51,216 nucleotides of DNA from Anaeromyces robustus (lineage: Eukaryota > Neocallimastigomycota > Neocallimastigomycetes > Neocallimastigales > Neocallimastigaceae). Location of the stretch: positions 1 to 51,216 of the forward strand of contig MCFG01000448.1 in assembly GCA_002104895.1 (NCBI GenBank). The letters run 5' to 3'. Of the stretch, positions 30,481 to 42,800 are shown one piece after another (position 1 is the stretch's first letter; every line of letters starts with the position of its first letter). The position numbers and the translations under genes were made by a program. The notes under the pieces were generated by a model. That model was not told the origin of the DNA. It saw only the letters and a list, made by a program, of their open reading frames with translations, and made no database searches.

Positions 30481-31234
30481 AGACAAAAAAATAATTATAA
30501 TAATTATTTAGATGTAGCAACTTTTAAAGATCGTTTTATAACTTAAAAGTAAAAGTTACTTGGAAATAAAAGTAATTTTATACAAATAACTAAACAATGA
30601 AATTAATTCAATAAATATCTAGTATAAATAATTTATTTTCTACAATATAAAATTTAATTTAAATAAATATATAGTTTCTATAAATAATATTAATATAATA
30701 ATATTAATTGAAAATTATTATTTAAATGTTAATATTTATTAAAATATTTTAGTTATAAAATTATCTAAATAATTAATATAATTATTAATATAACTATAAA
30801 ATGATTAATAATATAAAATTAAATATTTATTTGATTTTTTAAAATATATTTGTATTATAATATTATATAATTATATTATATAATAATTAATTTACAATGT
30901 TGATAATTAATATTTTATTATGTTAATATTTTTATTAATAGAGCAATATCTAGCGCTAATAATCTTTAGCAGCAGATGAGATGAAGGAACGTATGATTCT
31001 ACTGGTAATGTACTTACAGGAGGAAAATAACACGTAATCTCAATAATAATGATGAATATTATAAAATAATAATAGAAATGTTGATATTACTAGTATTATA
31101 ATAAACATTAACTGAATTTAAAATGTAGTGAATATTAGTTGATTTAAAATTGATATTTACAAAATAGATCCAATTGAAATTAAATTTAATTATTAACTAA
31201 ATCACATTAAATTCGATTTTCAATAAAATAAATA
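30481..31234. other. AT-rich interval without recognised gene
   Basis: Nothing identified. A slightly less AT-rich patch near 30,945-31,040 (GAGCAATATCTAGCGCTAAT, GATGAAGGAACGTATGATTC) has no recognised identity. Confidence 0.4.
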
Positions 31235-31720
31235 TTAGAAAGTATTTAAATTATTATATTAATTTAAAGAATTTCTTAAAATTCTAAAAACATCTAAAGT
31301 TATTTGATAATCTTACAAAAATAAAAGAATTTGTATTTTCAATTTCTATTTATACTTTTTTCTAAACTATAAATTACATATCTAATTATTTAAGATTTAA
31401 AATTACTTTTAAAATCTTAAATAATTAAAATAACCATTTTATCTATATTTAATTATACAGAAAATAATATAAAATTAAAAGATAAAAATAATTATTTTAT
31501 AGACAATTATTTAATAGTATACTTTATATATATAGTTAGAAATCTAAAATCTTATAATTTAATTATAATTCATTATAATTAAATTATTAATAGTTTTATA
31601 TTAATTTTTATTATTAGAGTTTTATCAATATTTTTTATTCATATATTTTATTTAATTTTATACATGAATATATTGTAATAATTAGATATCAAATAATTTA
31701 GAAATTCAATAACTTAATAA
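31235..31720. repeat. Dispersed repeat, inverse copy of 47,105-47,610
   Basis: Extended similarity to the reverse complement of 47,105-47,610 through many phrases, for example AATTTCTTA-AATTCTAAAAA, ATTTTATCTA..AATTATACAGAAA and TTATTCATATATTTTATTTAA. Divergence is substantial, so the copies are old. No coding signal. Confidence 0.65.
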
Positions 31721-31919
31721 TCTAATTATTTTTTCTATATTTTCTCAATAAATTATTAAAATATTTTAATAAAACTTAAATTTTTAAGTGTTAAATTAAT
31801 TCTTGTGTAATTAATTAACTATTACTTAAACAAACAATCCAAACTTAACAGATAATAGTATTGTTAAGAAAGAATTTTAGTAATACTTATTTTAATTTCT
31901 AATTAGTTTAAATACTTCA

Positions 31920-32830
31920 ATTTTTATTATGAATTATTATTAACCATTGCCTTTATATTTTTTATTAATTCTTCCATTTCAATTAACAATTTCTTTTGAT
32001 TCATTAATTTTAAATTATATTAGATCTATATCTTTAGTATTAATTGTTTCATCATTAATTCTTTTACGTATATCTTGTAGAAAGATCATTTCTTATTCCT
32101 GAAATAATACTATTAGTATTAACAAGAATAAAATTACCACTATTTTCAAATATGCCTCTAATTTCTCTTCCAACTACAATATCTTTAATTTCATCTTCAT
32201 TATAACTATAATCTTATTGATAAATAGTTTCATTTCATCATATGCACTAGTACCACTTATTCCAAATTGATTTTTAGATAATAGTATATTAGCTAAAGAA
32301 ATTATACCATCTTGTTTTATAGTATTATTATTTTTATTTAATCTTTTATGACTGTTTTCTTAAATAGTCTTTAAATATATGAGTTTAAAATACGATAATT
32401 ACTATCAGGTGTATTATTTATAATATCTCCATTATTTGTAAATTCAAATTGTAATACTTCTTTAATACCTTTATAATTTTCAAGATTAGTTTCTTAAAAG
32501 GTTTTATCTAAAATTTCTTTTCTATCCTTCAATTGATTTAAATTTGGTTTAGTTAATATTAGTCTATAAGTTGCGCCATTAAATTTATTTGAAATTATAT
32601 CATATAAATCATTAACTTTAGTATATATCTATTAGAATCAGTATAAAAATTATCGTTTAGTTAATATTAATAATTCAAAAATATCTTAAATGATGATATA
32701 CCAAGAAATAATATTGATAAGTATCATCGATTTTAATTAGTGAAGAATATGATATTATTTCATTACATTCAGTATGTTTACAATCATTAATTAATGTTGT
32801 TGGTATATTTTTTATACTTTACATTTTTCT
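31920..32830 (-). pseudogene. Decayed coding remnants, minus strand, unassigned
   Basis: Minus-strand readings with protein-like composition include IPTTLINDCKHTECNEIISY (near 32,800), FNGATYRLILTKPNLNQLKD (near 32,570), DGIISLANILLSKNQFGISG (near 32,290) and DIVVGREIRGIFENSGNFIL (near 32,150). They lie in one strand and roughly one order over 0.9 kb, so they probably derive from one dead gene. I do not recognise the family. Multiple stops and frame changes are present. Confidence 0.35.
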
Positions 32831-33479
32831 TCTCTATCACAATCATTTTTAGTTAATTAGTTAATTAATACCAAATATTTAACAAATAATTGTGATATAG
32901 GAGAAAAATTTAATATATACCTGTTGTTCTAGGAAGATTTATTCTATTATTCAATAGATCATCTAATTTAAATTTATAATTTTATTCAGATTCTCATACA
33001 GTTTTAATAAAACCAGTTAAAAATATTAATATATATTGAATAATAAAAATTAAAAAGGAAAATTTATAAATTATGTTTTATTATAAACTTTTTATTACTT
33101 ATTAATTATAAAAAGAATAATAAAAACTATTACTAAAACTATTAATAAATTAATATTAAATATAAATATTCAAAAGAGGAATCATTCCTATTTATTAATA
33201 TAAATTTATTAAATAATAATTTTGAATTTTTTACTTTTCATATTTTGATTTATTCCTTGAACCATAACATAAAAATTGGTGAAGATATCGGGGAATATAT
33301 ATCAAAAGAATAAGATAAATTATTACATATAGTATGTATTATTAGATTGATCGAATTAGAGTAAAAATAATTTAATATTAATGAAAAATTAATTAATAAT
33401 AATTATTAAGAGAATTTCTAAAAAAAAGGAGAAAAGATTTCAATAAAATAAAAATAAATTATAATATTAAATTAATGTA

Positions 33480-33736
33480 AAATAACTAAAAAAATAGATA
33501 GTTGAAGTGTGTTCTTATCAATTTTTGAATTAAATAGGTTTTATCAGCATAAATAACCCTTGTTAACCATCAACAGAGGAATAATAAGGGTGATATTAAG
33601 ATCCTGAAGCTTGTGACGGAACTTAGATCACATACTGTTACTGTGTTGAAACTCTTATAGAAATTATTTTTAATTGTCCTGTAAAATACGAATCTAGCTT
33701 CCTTCGATTAAAATACTTTAACGAGAACTAAGTCAC
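33480..33736 (-). mobile_element. Possible Ty3/gypsy integrase C-terminal fossil
   Basis: Minus-strand readings contain PGDLVLVKVF near 33,735, then FNTVTVCDL and FRILISPLLF. This is reminiscent of the post-core integrase region (GD-VLVK ... FNTVTVRDL ... HISRL) of Ty3/gypsy elements. It is short, broken and old. The identification is tentative. Confidence 0.35.
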
Positions 33737-34900
33737 CTGGTAAATTTAATATTAAAAGTTTAACATAAATTTTAACTAAAATAAAATATTATAAAAATAT
33801 TATAAAAATATTAATTAAACCTAATATTAAATTAATCAGTATACTAACTTAATAGTATACAAAAATAATTAAGTTTTCTAGAAGAAGTAAATATCAATAT
33901 TAATAATATTAATTATTTTGTTTATTTTATAATTAATATTTATAATCAACTTTTTAACTATTTACATTTATTATTTACAATTTTTAATTATTTACAAATT
34001 TTAATTATTTTTGTGGATTTATTAAATTATTTAAAAATTATTTTTCTTTTAAATTTTATTAATATTTTTATTAATATTTATTTTATTCTAGAAATTATTT
34101 TAATTTAGCTGATAATCATTAAATGATTATTATTTATAAATTAAATAGAAATAATTTCTATTTCTTTATTCTTTTAATTCTTTTAAATAATAAAAATTCT
34201 TATTTATCATTTTTATTCTTTATTTTCTTTTCTATAAAAACTGTTCTTTATTCTTATTATTAAATATTATAAATACTTTAAATTATTGTAAAAATATAAA
34301 TAAATGTTAAAATTTAATAAAAATTATTTCGTTGTTATTAAAATAGTAAATAATAACCAAAATAATAAAATATAATAATTAATTAGTAATAGTAAAATTA
34401 GAACTATTTAACATAATAAATTTAAAATAATTTATAAAATAATAAAATAATAAATTTAAATAATACATTTATAAAATAATATAATAATAAAATAGTAAAT
34501 TAATAACAATAAATAATAAAATATAATATATTAAAAATAAAATAATAATTCGTATTATAATATAATTTTTAGTGTAATTAAATAAAAATTATTATTAAAA
34601 GTCTAATAAAAAAATTAATAATTAAAGAAATAATTATTAAAATTTAGTATAATAAAATAATAAACTTAGAAAGATTTAATATTGATAAAATTAAGAGAAA
34701 ACCATTAATAGAACATTAATATTAATAAATATAAAATAACAATATTTGATAAGAAGTCTAAACAGAAATTGAACCTTTAAACTAATTCTGGAAATCTAAT
34801 GTAAGTATTAAGAAAATTCTTTTGATAAAACTATTATCATTTTTGAAGCTCATATTCAAATTAAGATAATAGAACAACTTATCAACGATGATAAGCGTTT
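33737..34900. repeat. Dispersed repeat, inverse copy of 48,270-50,097 (without the LTR there)
   Basis: Aligns in reverse complement with 48,270-50,097, interrupted there by the LTR at 48,634-49,348. Shared phrases include TTTGTATACTATTAAGTTAG and the AATAATAAATTTAAATAAT block. Within it, about 33,950-34,110 matches about 49,750-49,920 in the same orientation instead, so an internal segment has been flipped in one copy. Near 34,820-34,970 the plus strand reads EAHIQIKIIEQLINDDKR before a stop, an unassigned remnant. Confidence 0.7.
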
Positions 34901-35490
34901 ATTATTATCAAATTCTAAAAGTGATAATAAACTTATCAATGAACTCTTAAAACGAAGAATAGATGATTTTTAAAGGTTTTATTAGAAACACTTTTAAATA
35001 TATTTTATTAACACAAAATTAAGAACATTTAAACTTAATATAAGTTTATATTTTAGTTCTTTTATTCAGAAATAATTTTATTAGTAATATTAATTTTATT
35101 AATAAGCATTTTTAAAAATTTAAAAAATATTTATTTGAACTTAATAAATTTATTAATTATTATAAGTTTATAAGTTATTGATTAATTAACGAAATTTTAC
35201 ATGTTTGTATATTGTTATCTTATACTATTAATATCTAACTAGAAAATATTACTTATTTTATTATCATTAAAAATATAAAAATTATTAATTTAAATGTTTT
35301 ATTCTTTTAGACTAATATTATTTTAAATATGTTATTTTTAAAAATAACTATATAATTTTAATTTTAAAAGTGTTTATTTTTATTTTTAAATAATATTTAC
35401 TAATTTTATTTTTATAATTTATTTTTAATCTACGATATTTAATTTTATTTCTTATTGAATATTAATATTTTTAAATTATTAATTATAAAT

Positions 35491-35795
35491 GTTAAGGATT
35501 TGAATTAATTACAGATATAAGACATATTATATCTACTAAGTAATAATTATTCAGCATGATCATGCGCTTTAAATCCTTAAATAGTTTAATTATTATTAAT
35601 TTTATTAATAATACAGTTGAATATAAATTATACTTTTATTTTATTAACATTATTTTTAATATATATTATTATATTTAATATAAATATTAATTTACTTGTA
35701 TTGTTCAATGAAAATGTATAAAAGATTTATGAAATATGTATTCTTACATTCTTTTATAAGATTAAGATTATTACAGTATTAATAATCTAATAACT
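35491..35795 (-). repeat. Dispersed repeat R, copy A
   Basis: Inverse copy of 38,352-38,673 and of 46,062-46,304. It starts GTTAAGGATTTGAATT and includes TTCAGCATG, AATACAGTTGAATATAAATT and the TTTACTTGTATTGTTCAATG phrase. It ends about 95 bases before the gypsy gag fossil. Confidence 0.75.
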
Positions 35796-35888
35796 TATAA
35801 TAATAAATAATTAAATAAAATTAAAAAAAGAAATAATAATTATATTAAAACTAATTATATTAGAACACCATACGTTACTATTAGATTA

Positions 35889-37345
35889 TTGTGCATTCCG
35901 ACTAAGTTGCCTATTAAACCAAAAATTAAGTTTTGTAATTTCCTTGGAATGCCAAAGTTCTCTTTAAGAAAAAACACTAGTTATTCTGCGAAATCGGACG
36001 AAGAAATGGAAATTAACCAAGACGACTCTGTTCAACAATTAAGAATGGAAGCCTCGCAAGCTTGCAACTCTCTAGCCGAAGGAGTAGAACAACTAAGTAA
36101 TGAGACTTCTCAAGCCTGTTCCAATATTGTATCTGGTGTAAATCAAGGCTTTGTCTCAAAGGATGATCTACAATGTTACCATCAAGAGGTAATGAAGCAG
36201 TTTCAATCCTACAAGCATTTTAATAATGAAATATTGAATTCTTTAGAGTCTTTGAAGAAGGCTACTCTCTACTTTAAGCATGAGCTTAACCAAAAAGAGA
36301 GACTTTATCCTACTGCTATGGCTTCTACTAATGAACAACCAATTCCGGTAGCTACCACTTCTGTCCCTCAACCGACTTTTGATGACAACGCTTCTACTAC
36401 TATCAGGTATGACTTGGATCAAGATGTTATTATGAGAACAGCTTTTCCTTACACTGTTGCTCAAATACATGAAACTGGTCTCTTCTATGGTGATATCTCC
36501 GAAATTGAACTATTCTGTCAATTTTGCGGAGATACTTTTAAAACCTACTTTGTAAGTTATGGCCTGAAGGAGCAAAATCAACTTTGTTCAGTCTAAGTTA
36601 TGTGGAGCTGCTAGAAGTTGGTACCAAACAAAATATCCCATTGGTACTGTTCCATCCTCCTTATGGATCCTCCTGGAAGAATTAAAAAGAGCTTTTCCTG
36701 ACGTTTAAAACAGGAAATTGAAGAAAATCAAATTAGCAAATATAAAACATACGGAATTCATCAATGTATTCATTGATTTTCCCATAAGTTGACTGCTGAC
36801 TTAGCTTGGCCTGAAGAACCCTTAGCATTGTTCTTCTAAAAAGGTCTTCATCCTAAATATAAGGATGAAATAATAAAATGGAAAAGTTTCTCAGGAAGTT
36901 CGAAGAAATCATAACAAAGTGTATCTTGTTAGAGTCTTCTCAAGAAATGAATGCAAAGATAAGTTAGTTCTCCGGTTCTCCGGAACTAGAACTGACAAAA
37001 AGAAAAACTCAAATTCCCGTCAGCAGAGTAATGAAAAGAAGAACAAAAATAACAACTTTAATAAAAACAATAATTTTTACAATAAGTCTAAAAACAACAT
37101 TAACGACAACAGTGTTACTGATGTTCAAAAAATTAATTCAGAAAACTAGTCAATGGACTTCAACAGAAGTCCTCACCTTTGAACTCCTCAAAGGAAGTTC
37201 ATCATAATTTATCAACTTTAAATAATATCCCCCTAAGTCATTTTTCTCATTTAAATCCCACATTTCTATTTTAAATGAGAATAACAAAATTATTAAATAT
37301 CAAGTTAGATTCATTATAGATAGTGGATCACTTTTTAACCCACCA
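35889..37345 (+). mobile_element. Ty3/gypsy gag fossil, plus strand, truncated
   Basis: Gag part of a Ty3/gypsy element. An N-terminal region with coiled-coil-like heptads (QLRMEASQACNSLAEGVEQL) is followed by the capsid segment GLFYGDISEIELFCQFCGDT shared with the minus-strand element at 44 kb. A Lys/Asn-rich tail comes next, then the beginning of a protease (IIDSGS near 37,320). The copy ends abruptly at an A run and an AAAT microsatellite. It is broken by several defects and no LTR is attached. Confidence 0.8.
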
Positions 37346-37380
37346 TTAAATGAATAAAATAAAATTAAAAAAAAAAAAAA

Positions 37381-37383
37381 TAA

Positions 37384-37442
<59 letters not shown>

Positions 37443-37444
37443 AT
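37381..37444. repeat. (AAAT)n microsatellite
   Basis: About 16 AAAT units, preceded by an A run. It marks the border between the truncated gypsy gag fossil and the MULE-related repeat that follows. Confidence 0.9.
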
Positions 37445-37585
37445 TTTCTGTTAAGAATTTTATTTAATTTTTGTTTTCTTCAATTCTTTAATTAGTTTTC
37501 CTTTCCATTTTATTTTACTAAATATTTTAATACTAATAAAATAATAAAATTTATTATAATATTAAATATTTTTAAATAAAATTGG
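37441..37585 (-). repeat. MULE-associated repeat, inverse copy of 5866-6001
   Basis: Close reverse complement of the sequence 3' of MULE copy 1. Shared phrases are GTTAAGAATTTTATTTAATT, CAATTCTTTAATTAGTTTT and CCATTTTATTTTACTAAATA. This shows that the 5866-6001 block is a mobile repeat in its own right. Confidence 0.8.
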
Positions 37586-37678
37586 AGTGAAGAATTAACT
37601 CTTCTTCTTATAGAACACAAAGTCTATTCATATATAGAAGAAGAAAGACTTAAGAAAATTCCTTCAAATAATATTAAG

Positions 37679-38150
37679 TGTAAAGAACAGAAGTCCAACA
37701 ATAATAATTCTTAATAAACTTAAAAACACCTCAATATTAAAAAATAAACAAGAATTATTGGACACAAACAAACAACAGGTTAGTATCAAATAATTTTATT
37801 TATTTTATTATTTCTTTGTTAATAAAAACTCGAATTTTCAAATGAGAAAATTCTTGAATATTTATAAACATTATTTCAAAATATTTTAATTACATTTTTC
37901 ATGAGTTATTATATTCTAAATCTAATTGGTCTATTAACCTTTTTATAATAAAATAATATTATCATTTAATACACTTTATAATATATTAATATATAATAAA
38001 ATAATAATAAAAAATAAAATAATAAAATAGTAAAAAATAAAAATATAAATTTTAACAAAAGGCATTCCTGTGTATTGAACCCAGGAATACTGAGCAGAGT
38101 TCTAGAGCTTAACGAGTAAGCCAACTCTATAATTTCTAGTATTCGTTACA
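37679..38150 (-). mobile_element. Solo LTR of a Ty3/gypsy element, minus orientation
   Basis: 472 bases from TG (37,679) to CGTTACA (38,150), flanked by the 5-bp target duplication TTAAG (37,674-37,678 and 38,151-38,155). It aligns with the LTR at 45,575-46,061. No internal region adjoins it, hence a solo LTR. In its own orientation a tRNA-like block lies 26-83 bases from the start: TGGCTTACTCGTTAAG as A-box and GGGTTCAAT as B-box, with T-arm stem CCTG/CAGG. Confidence 0.85.
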
Positions 38151-38351
38151 TTAAGAAGGAAAACTTAAGTAAATACATTAAAGTCAAAGGTGACAAAATG
38201 TAAAGTTTTGATTTGGTTTAAAGTTTAACTTGATCGAAATGCTCAATAATCTAATACGTAGGGTGTTCACTAATATAAATTTTATTATAAGTTTTATTAT
38301 AAATCTAGTTTATTTATTTAAATTTGTTTAATTATTTTATTATTATATTTT

Positions 38352-38673
38352 ATTAGATTATTATTAGGTTAATAATCTTACAAAGAATGTAAGAATACAT
38401 ATTTCATCAATCTTTTATACATTTTCATTGAACAATACAATAATATAAGTAAATTAATATTTATATTAATTATAATAATATATATTAAAAATAATATAAG
38501 ATAAGAATATAATTTGTTAATAAAATAAAAGTATAATTTATATTCAACTGTATTATTAATAAAATTAATAATAATTAAATTGTATAAGGATTTGGGGCGC
38601 ATAAACATGCTGAATAATAAATATTTAATAGATATAATGTGGCTTATATCTATAATCCATTCAAATCCTTAAC
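38352..38673 (+). repeat. Dispersed repeat R, copy B
   Basis: Longest copy of the repeat also found at 35,491 (inverse) and 46,062. Its right end is a small unit bounded by the inverted sequences AAGGATTTG (38,586) and CAAATCCTT (to 38,671). Within this unit are GGGGCGCATAA and ATAATGTGGCTTATAT, motifs also present in the MULE ends. It could be a short non-autonomous relative. Confidence 0.8.
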
Positions 38674-38679
38674 AACGTC

Positions 38680-39795
38680 CTCTTCCAAGAATTCGTATTC
38701 CAGGCGAATTCAAAGAGTTATATAATTAAAATTTAAATATAAAATTTTATAAGGTTAAAATTTGAAATTTTTTTTTTTTTTTTTTTTAGATTAAAGTATA
38801 CTTTAAAAATGGTCTTTTAAATTTCACTCGAACAAAAGTTCGATTGGCCATGTGAAAAATAAAAGATAATAAAGTTTTTGGAATATAAAATTTGTTGAAT
38901 ATAATATTATTATTAAATATTAATAAAAGATAATATATATTGATAAAAATATTTTAATATTAATATTGATATAAATATATAAATATTTTATAAATTTTGC
39001 TATTGATATATTGATATTAATAAAATTATAAGATTGATAATTATATATTTTTATATTTTAAAAAAAAATTATTTTTGATTCAAAAATTAAATTAAAAAAA
39101 AAATTTTAAAAAATTTAATTTTTGGCTGTAGATTGAAATTTTTGAAATTTTTGAAAAATTTAAAAATTTTAAAAAAGTATTGATTTTTCAAATCTTAATT
39201 TATTAATTAATTTATTATTAATTTATATTAAAAATTTTTTAGGCTATATGGATAGCCCAATTGATTTTTAATTAATGAAAAAATCAAAAATTTCTGAAAA
39301 ATACCCCATGTGCATGGGTATCACAGAAAAAATGATTTTTTATATATGAAAAGAAAAAAATTTTTTATTTTTCTTTTTGAAAAAATTTATTGAAAAAAAT
39401 TTTTGAAAAATTTAATTGAAAAATTTTATTAAAAATTTATTGAAAAAATTTTTTGAATAATTAATTTGAAAAATTTTTTGAAAAAATTAATTTGAAAAAT
39501 TTATTTGAAATTATTTAAAAATTTTTGATAAAATTTATTGAAAATTAAATTGAAAAAATTATTTGAAAAAATATTTTAATTGATAAAAATTTTTAGAAGA
39601 TTAAATTGAAAAATTATTTGAAAAATATTTTAATTGATAAAAAATTTTTTGAAAATTTTTTGATAAATTTTTTTTTTTTTTTTTTTTTTTTTTTGAAAAA
39701 AAAAATATTCGGAAGCAAACAGAGGGTAGTGGCAAAAAAGTGGTGCAAAAAGTAGAATAAAAAAAATATTGATAAATTATCTAAAAAAATTATTA
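38680..39795. other. Non-coding low-complexity interval
   Basis: No gene seen. Long T or A runs occur at about 38,769-38,788 and 39,668-39,694. Irregular repeats of TGAAAAATTTTTTGAAAAA fill 39,350-39,660. There is a near-perfect palindrome ATACCCCATGTGCATGGGTAT at 39,301-39,321, and a small hairpin TCGAAC..GTTCGA near 38,838. It follows the 3' end of the gypsy fossil, but no LTR is recognised here. Confidence 0.5.
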
Positions 39796-39807
39796 AAAAA
39801 ATAAAAA

Positions 39808-42800
39808 TTAGTTGTCATAACTAATAGAAGCAGAGGTTCTATTACTATTAAGGTATTCCATAAAAATGCGTTGGTTTCGAGGGTTATCTTCGACTTCAGA
39901 AGATGGAACCCAATTATAAGCAGTACGATATTTATAACGAACTCTATATTCGTACTGTTTCTTCTTGTAATTAGTTCTGAAATCAGAAATTTCAACTATA
40001 TCCTTGATAGATTCAGGATCTTTGTTTCTTTTGGAGAAACGAGTGGGCACAGGAGTGAAAGGTTCTAATTCTGACACATGGAAAACATTGTAGTGTTTAG
40101 GAAAAGGTGACTTTTTTAAATCAATTTCATAATTGTTGTTGTGGAGGACATTGGTTACCTTATATGGACCATATTTACAGGGAGCGAGTTTAGAGCTGGA
40201 TTCGAGGTTCAAAGAAGGAGGAGCTTGTATCCAGACAAGATCATCAATCTTATACGTAGGAGCGGTCATTCTCTTCTTATCGGATGCGCGCTTGTATAAT
40301 TCTTGAGAACGGAGAAGGACATCCTGTATATGATTGAATCCTTCGGCAACCTTTTGAATGGTTTTGTGATTTATATTAGTTGTTGGAAGTAGGGTGAATT
40401 CGTCCATATACGGGTGGAATCCATAATTTACAAAGAAGGGAGTTTCGTTGGTAGAAGGGTGAATTGAGTTGTTGTAGGCAAACTCAGCTAACGGTAGAAA
40501 GTCAGCCCAGTCATTGTGATAAAAAGATCTTGAGAAACAGCGGAGGTATTGTTCGATGTAAGAATTACATCGTTCTACTTGTCCAACAGTTTCGTGATGA
40601 TCGGTAGTTGCTATTTTTGATTGAACACCTAAAATAAGAAGGAACTCTTGCCATAAATCACTAGTAAATTGAGATCCTCTATCGGTTATTATGTCATAAG
40701 GAAGCCCATGCAGTCTATAAATTGAATTAATAAAAGCTTTAGCTGTTTGTGCTGCATTGGGTATATCCTTAAATGGAACAAGGTGTATCATCTTAGAAAA
40801 GCGATCAACAACTACCATTATTACAGTGTAATTTTTGAAGGAGGAAGCCCACAAAGAAAGTCGATTTCGATTGATTTCCAGGGTCTTTCAGGAACTTCTA
40901 AGGGTTGAAGTAATCCAAATTTACGATGTCTTGACTTTTTATTTCTCATGCATGTTTCGCATGATTTAACAAAGTCTTTGACATCATTATCCATTTTAGG
41001 CCACCAAAAGTTCCTAGAGATAAGTTCCAAGGTTCTTTTGACACCTAAATGACCAGCAGCGGGAGTCTCATGATATCTCATGAGTATTTCTAAACGAAGT
41101 TCCTTAGGAATATAAATCAAATTATTATAAAATATAAGATTGTCTTCTATTTTAAATTTATTCATTTTTCTAAATGGTTTGTAAAAATAACCTTGATTTG
41201 CATTATTGGGAGCGAAATAAAGACGAAGGTCTTCGGCTACAGGATCATTTTTAAGATGCTTTTTAATATTCGAGAGAAAATCATTTGTTATACTAACAAC
41301 AGGGGTAGAACTAATATTCTTCTTGTCCAAATGAATTCAGGTTCTTTTTTCATCCTCTTTGATGTAGTCAGGTCTTCTTGATAAAGAATCTGGCTTTCCA
41401 TTTTTATTACCCTGGCGATAAATAAGTTCGAAATCATACTCTTGGAAAAATAAATGCCAACGATGTTGTCGTTGGTTACCAATTTTACCACCAAGAGTGT
41501 ATATTAGGTTCTTGTGATCGGTGAATACTTTCACCTTGAACTTAGCACCTAATAAGAGATGACGCCAGGTAGAGAAAGAATCCTTAATAGCCAAAAGTTC
41601 TTTATCAGTAATTGGATAGTTCAATTCTGCGTTATTAAGACTTCTCGAATGGTACGCAACAGGATGAAGTTTGTTATCATCATCATATTGCGAAAGTACA
41701 GCGCCAATAGCAAAATTGCTAGCGTCGCATTCGACAATAAATTGCTTAGTATTGTCGGGATGGAGAAGGACGGGAGAAGTCGTCAAACGTTTCTTTAAGA
41801 TTGAGAATGCAGAGTCGCATTCTGGAGACCAGATAAATTTCTTCCCCTTTTTTGTTAAAGAGTGTAAAGGTTTAGCGATTGAGGAGAAGTCCTTTACAAA
41901 TCTTCTATAGTAATTGCAAAGACCAACGAATCTTTGCACATCCTTTACACATTTAGGGACAGGCCATTCTTCAATTGTCTTGATTTTTTCGGGTCGGTAG
42001 ATATACCTGATCCTGAGATTACGTGACCTAAGAATTCGACTTTGTCTTTATCGAATTCACATTTGATAAGTTTAGCGAACAAGTTGTTTTCAATTAACTT
42101 CTTAAGAACATCACGAACGGTTTTATGATGTTCTTCTAGATTATCAGAGTAGATGAGTATATCATCAAGATACAAAATAACTGATTTTTCTAAAAGGGTC
42201 TAAGAACGGAGTTAATAAACGATTGGAAGACAGCTGGGGCATTTTTTAATCCAAATGGCATTACTAAGTATTCGTAATGACCATATTTAGTACGGAAGGC
42301 AGTTTTATATTCGTCACCTTCCTTAATTCTAATTAAATTATAAGCGGAGCGTAAATCTAATTTAGTAAAGTATTTTGCTCCCTTCACGCGTTCGATTATA
42401 TCCCTGATAAGCGGAATTGGATAAGAGTTCCTAACAGTAACCGCATTTAATTTTTTATAATCGACGCAAAGTCTAAGAGAACCATCACGTTTCTTCTGGA
42501 ATAAGACAGGATAACCTGCAGGAGAGTTGGATTCTCTGATAAAGCCCTTTTCTGACATGTCTTTGATATATTCCTTGAGGGTTTCTTCTTCTTCTAGGGA
42601 TAATTGGTAGATAGGACCATAATGAAGAGTAGCACCATCTTTTAGAATAATTTCACAATCGGTAAGACGGTGTGGAGGGAGTTTGTCTGCTTCTTTTTTG
42701 CTAAAGACAACTGCAAGATCTCTATATGGTTCTGGGATATCTTCAATGTTAGGTTCCTCAGATCCAGAGACATCTTTTTGTGAAAGGAAAGAGTAAATTA

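Noticed and set aside
27500-33000. Altered genetic code (stops read as amino acids) to explain broken readings
   Set aside because: The Rep, copia and chromodomain integrase genes read well with the standard code. The broken readings also contain TGA and frame changes, so ordinary decay is the simpler explanation.
38150-38155. The LTR at 37,679-38,150 as the 3' LTR of the gypsy fossil at 39,808-44,084
   Set aside because: It has its own target duplication TTAAG on both sides, and there is no purine tract or continuous internal sequence between it and the integrase end, so a solo LTR is the better reading.
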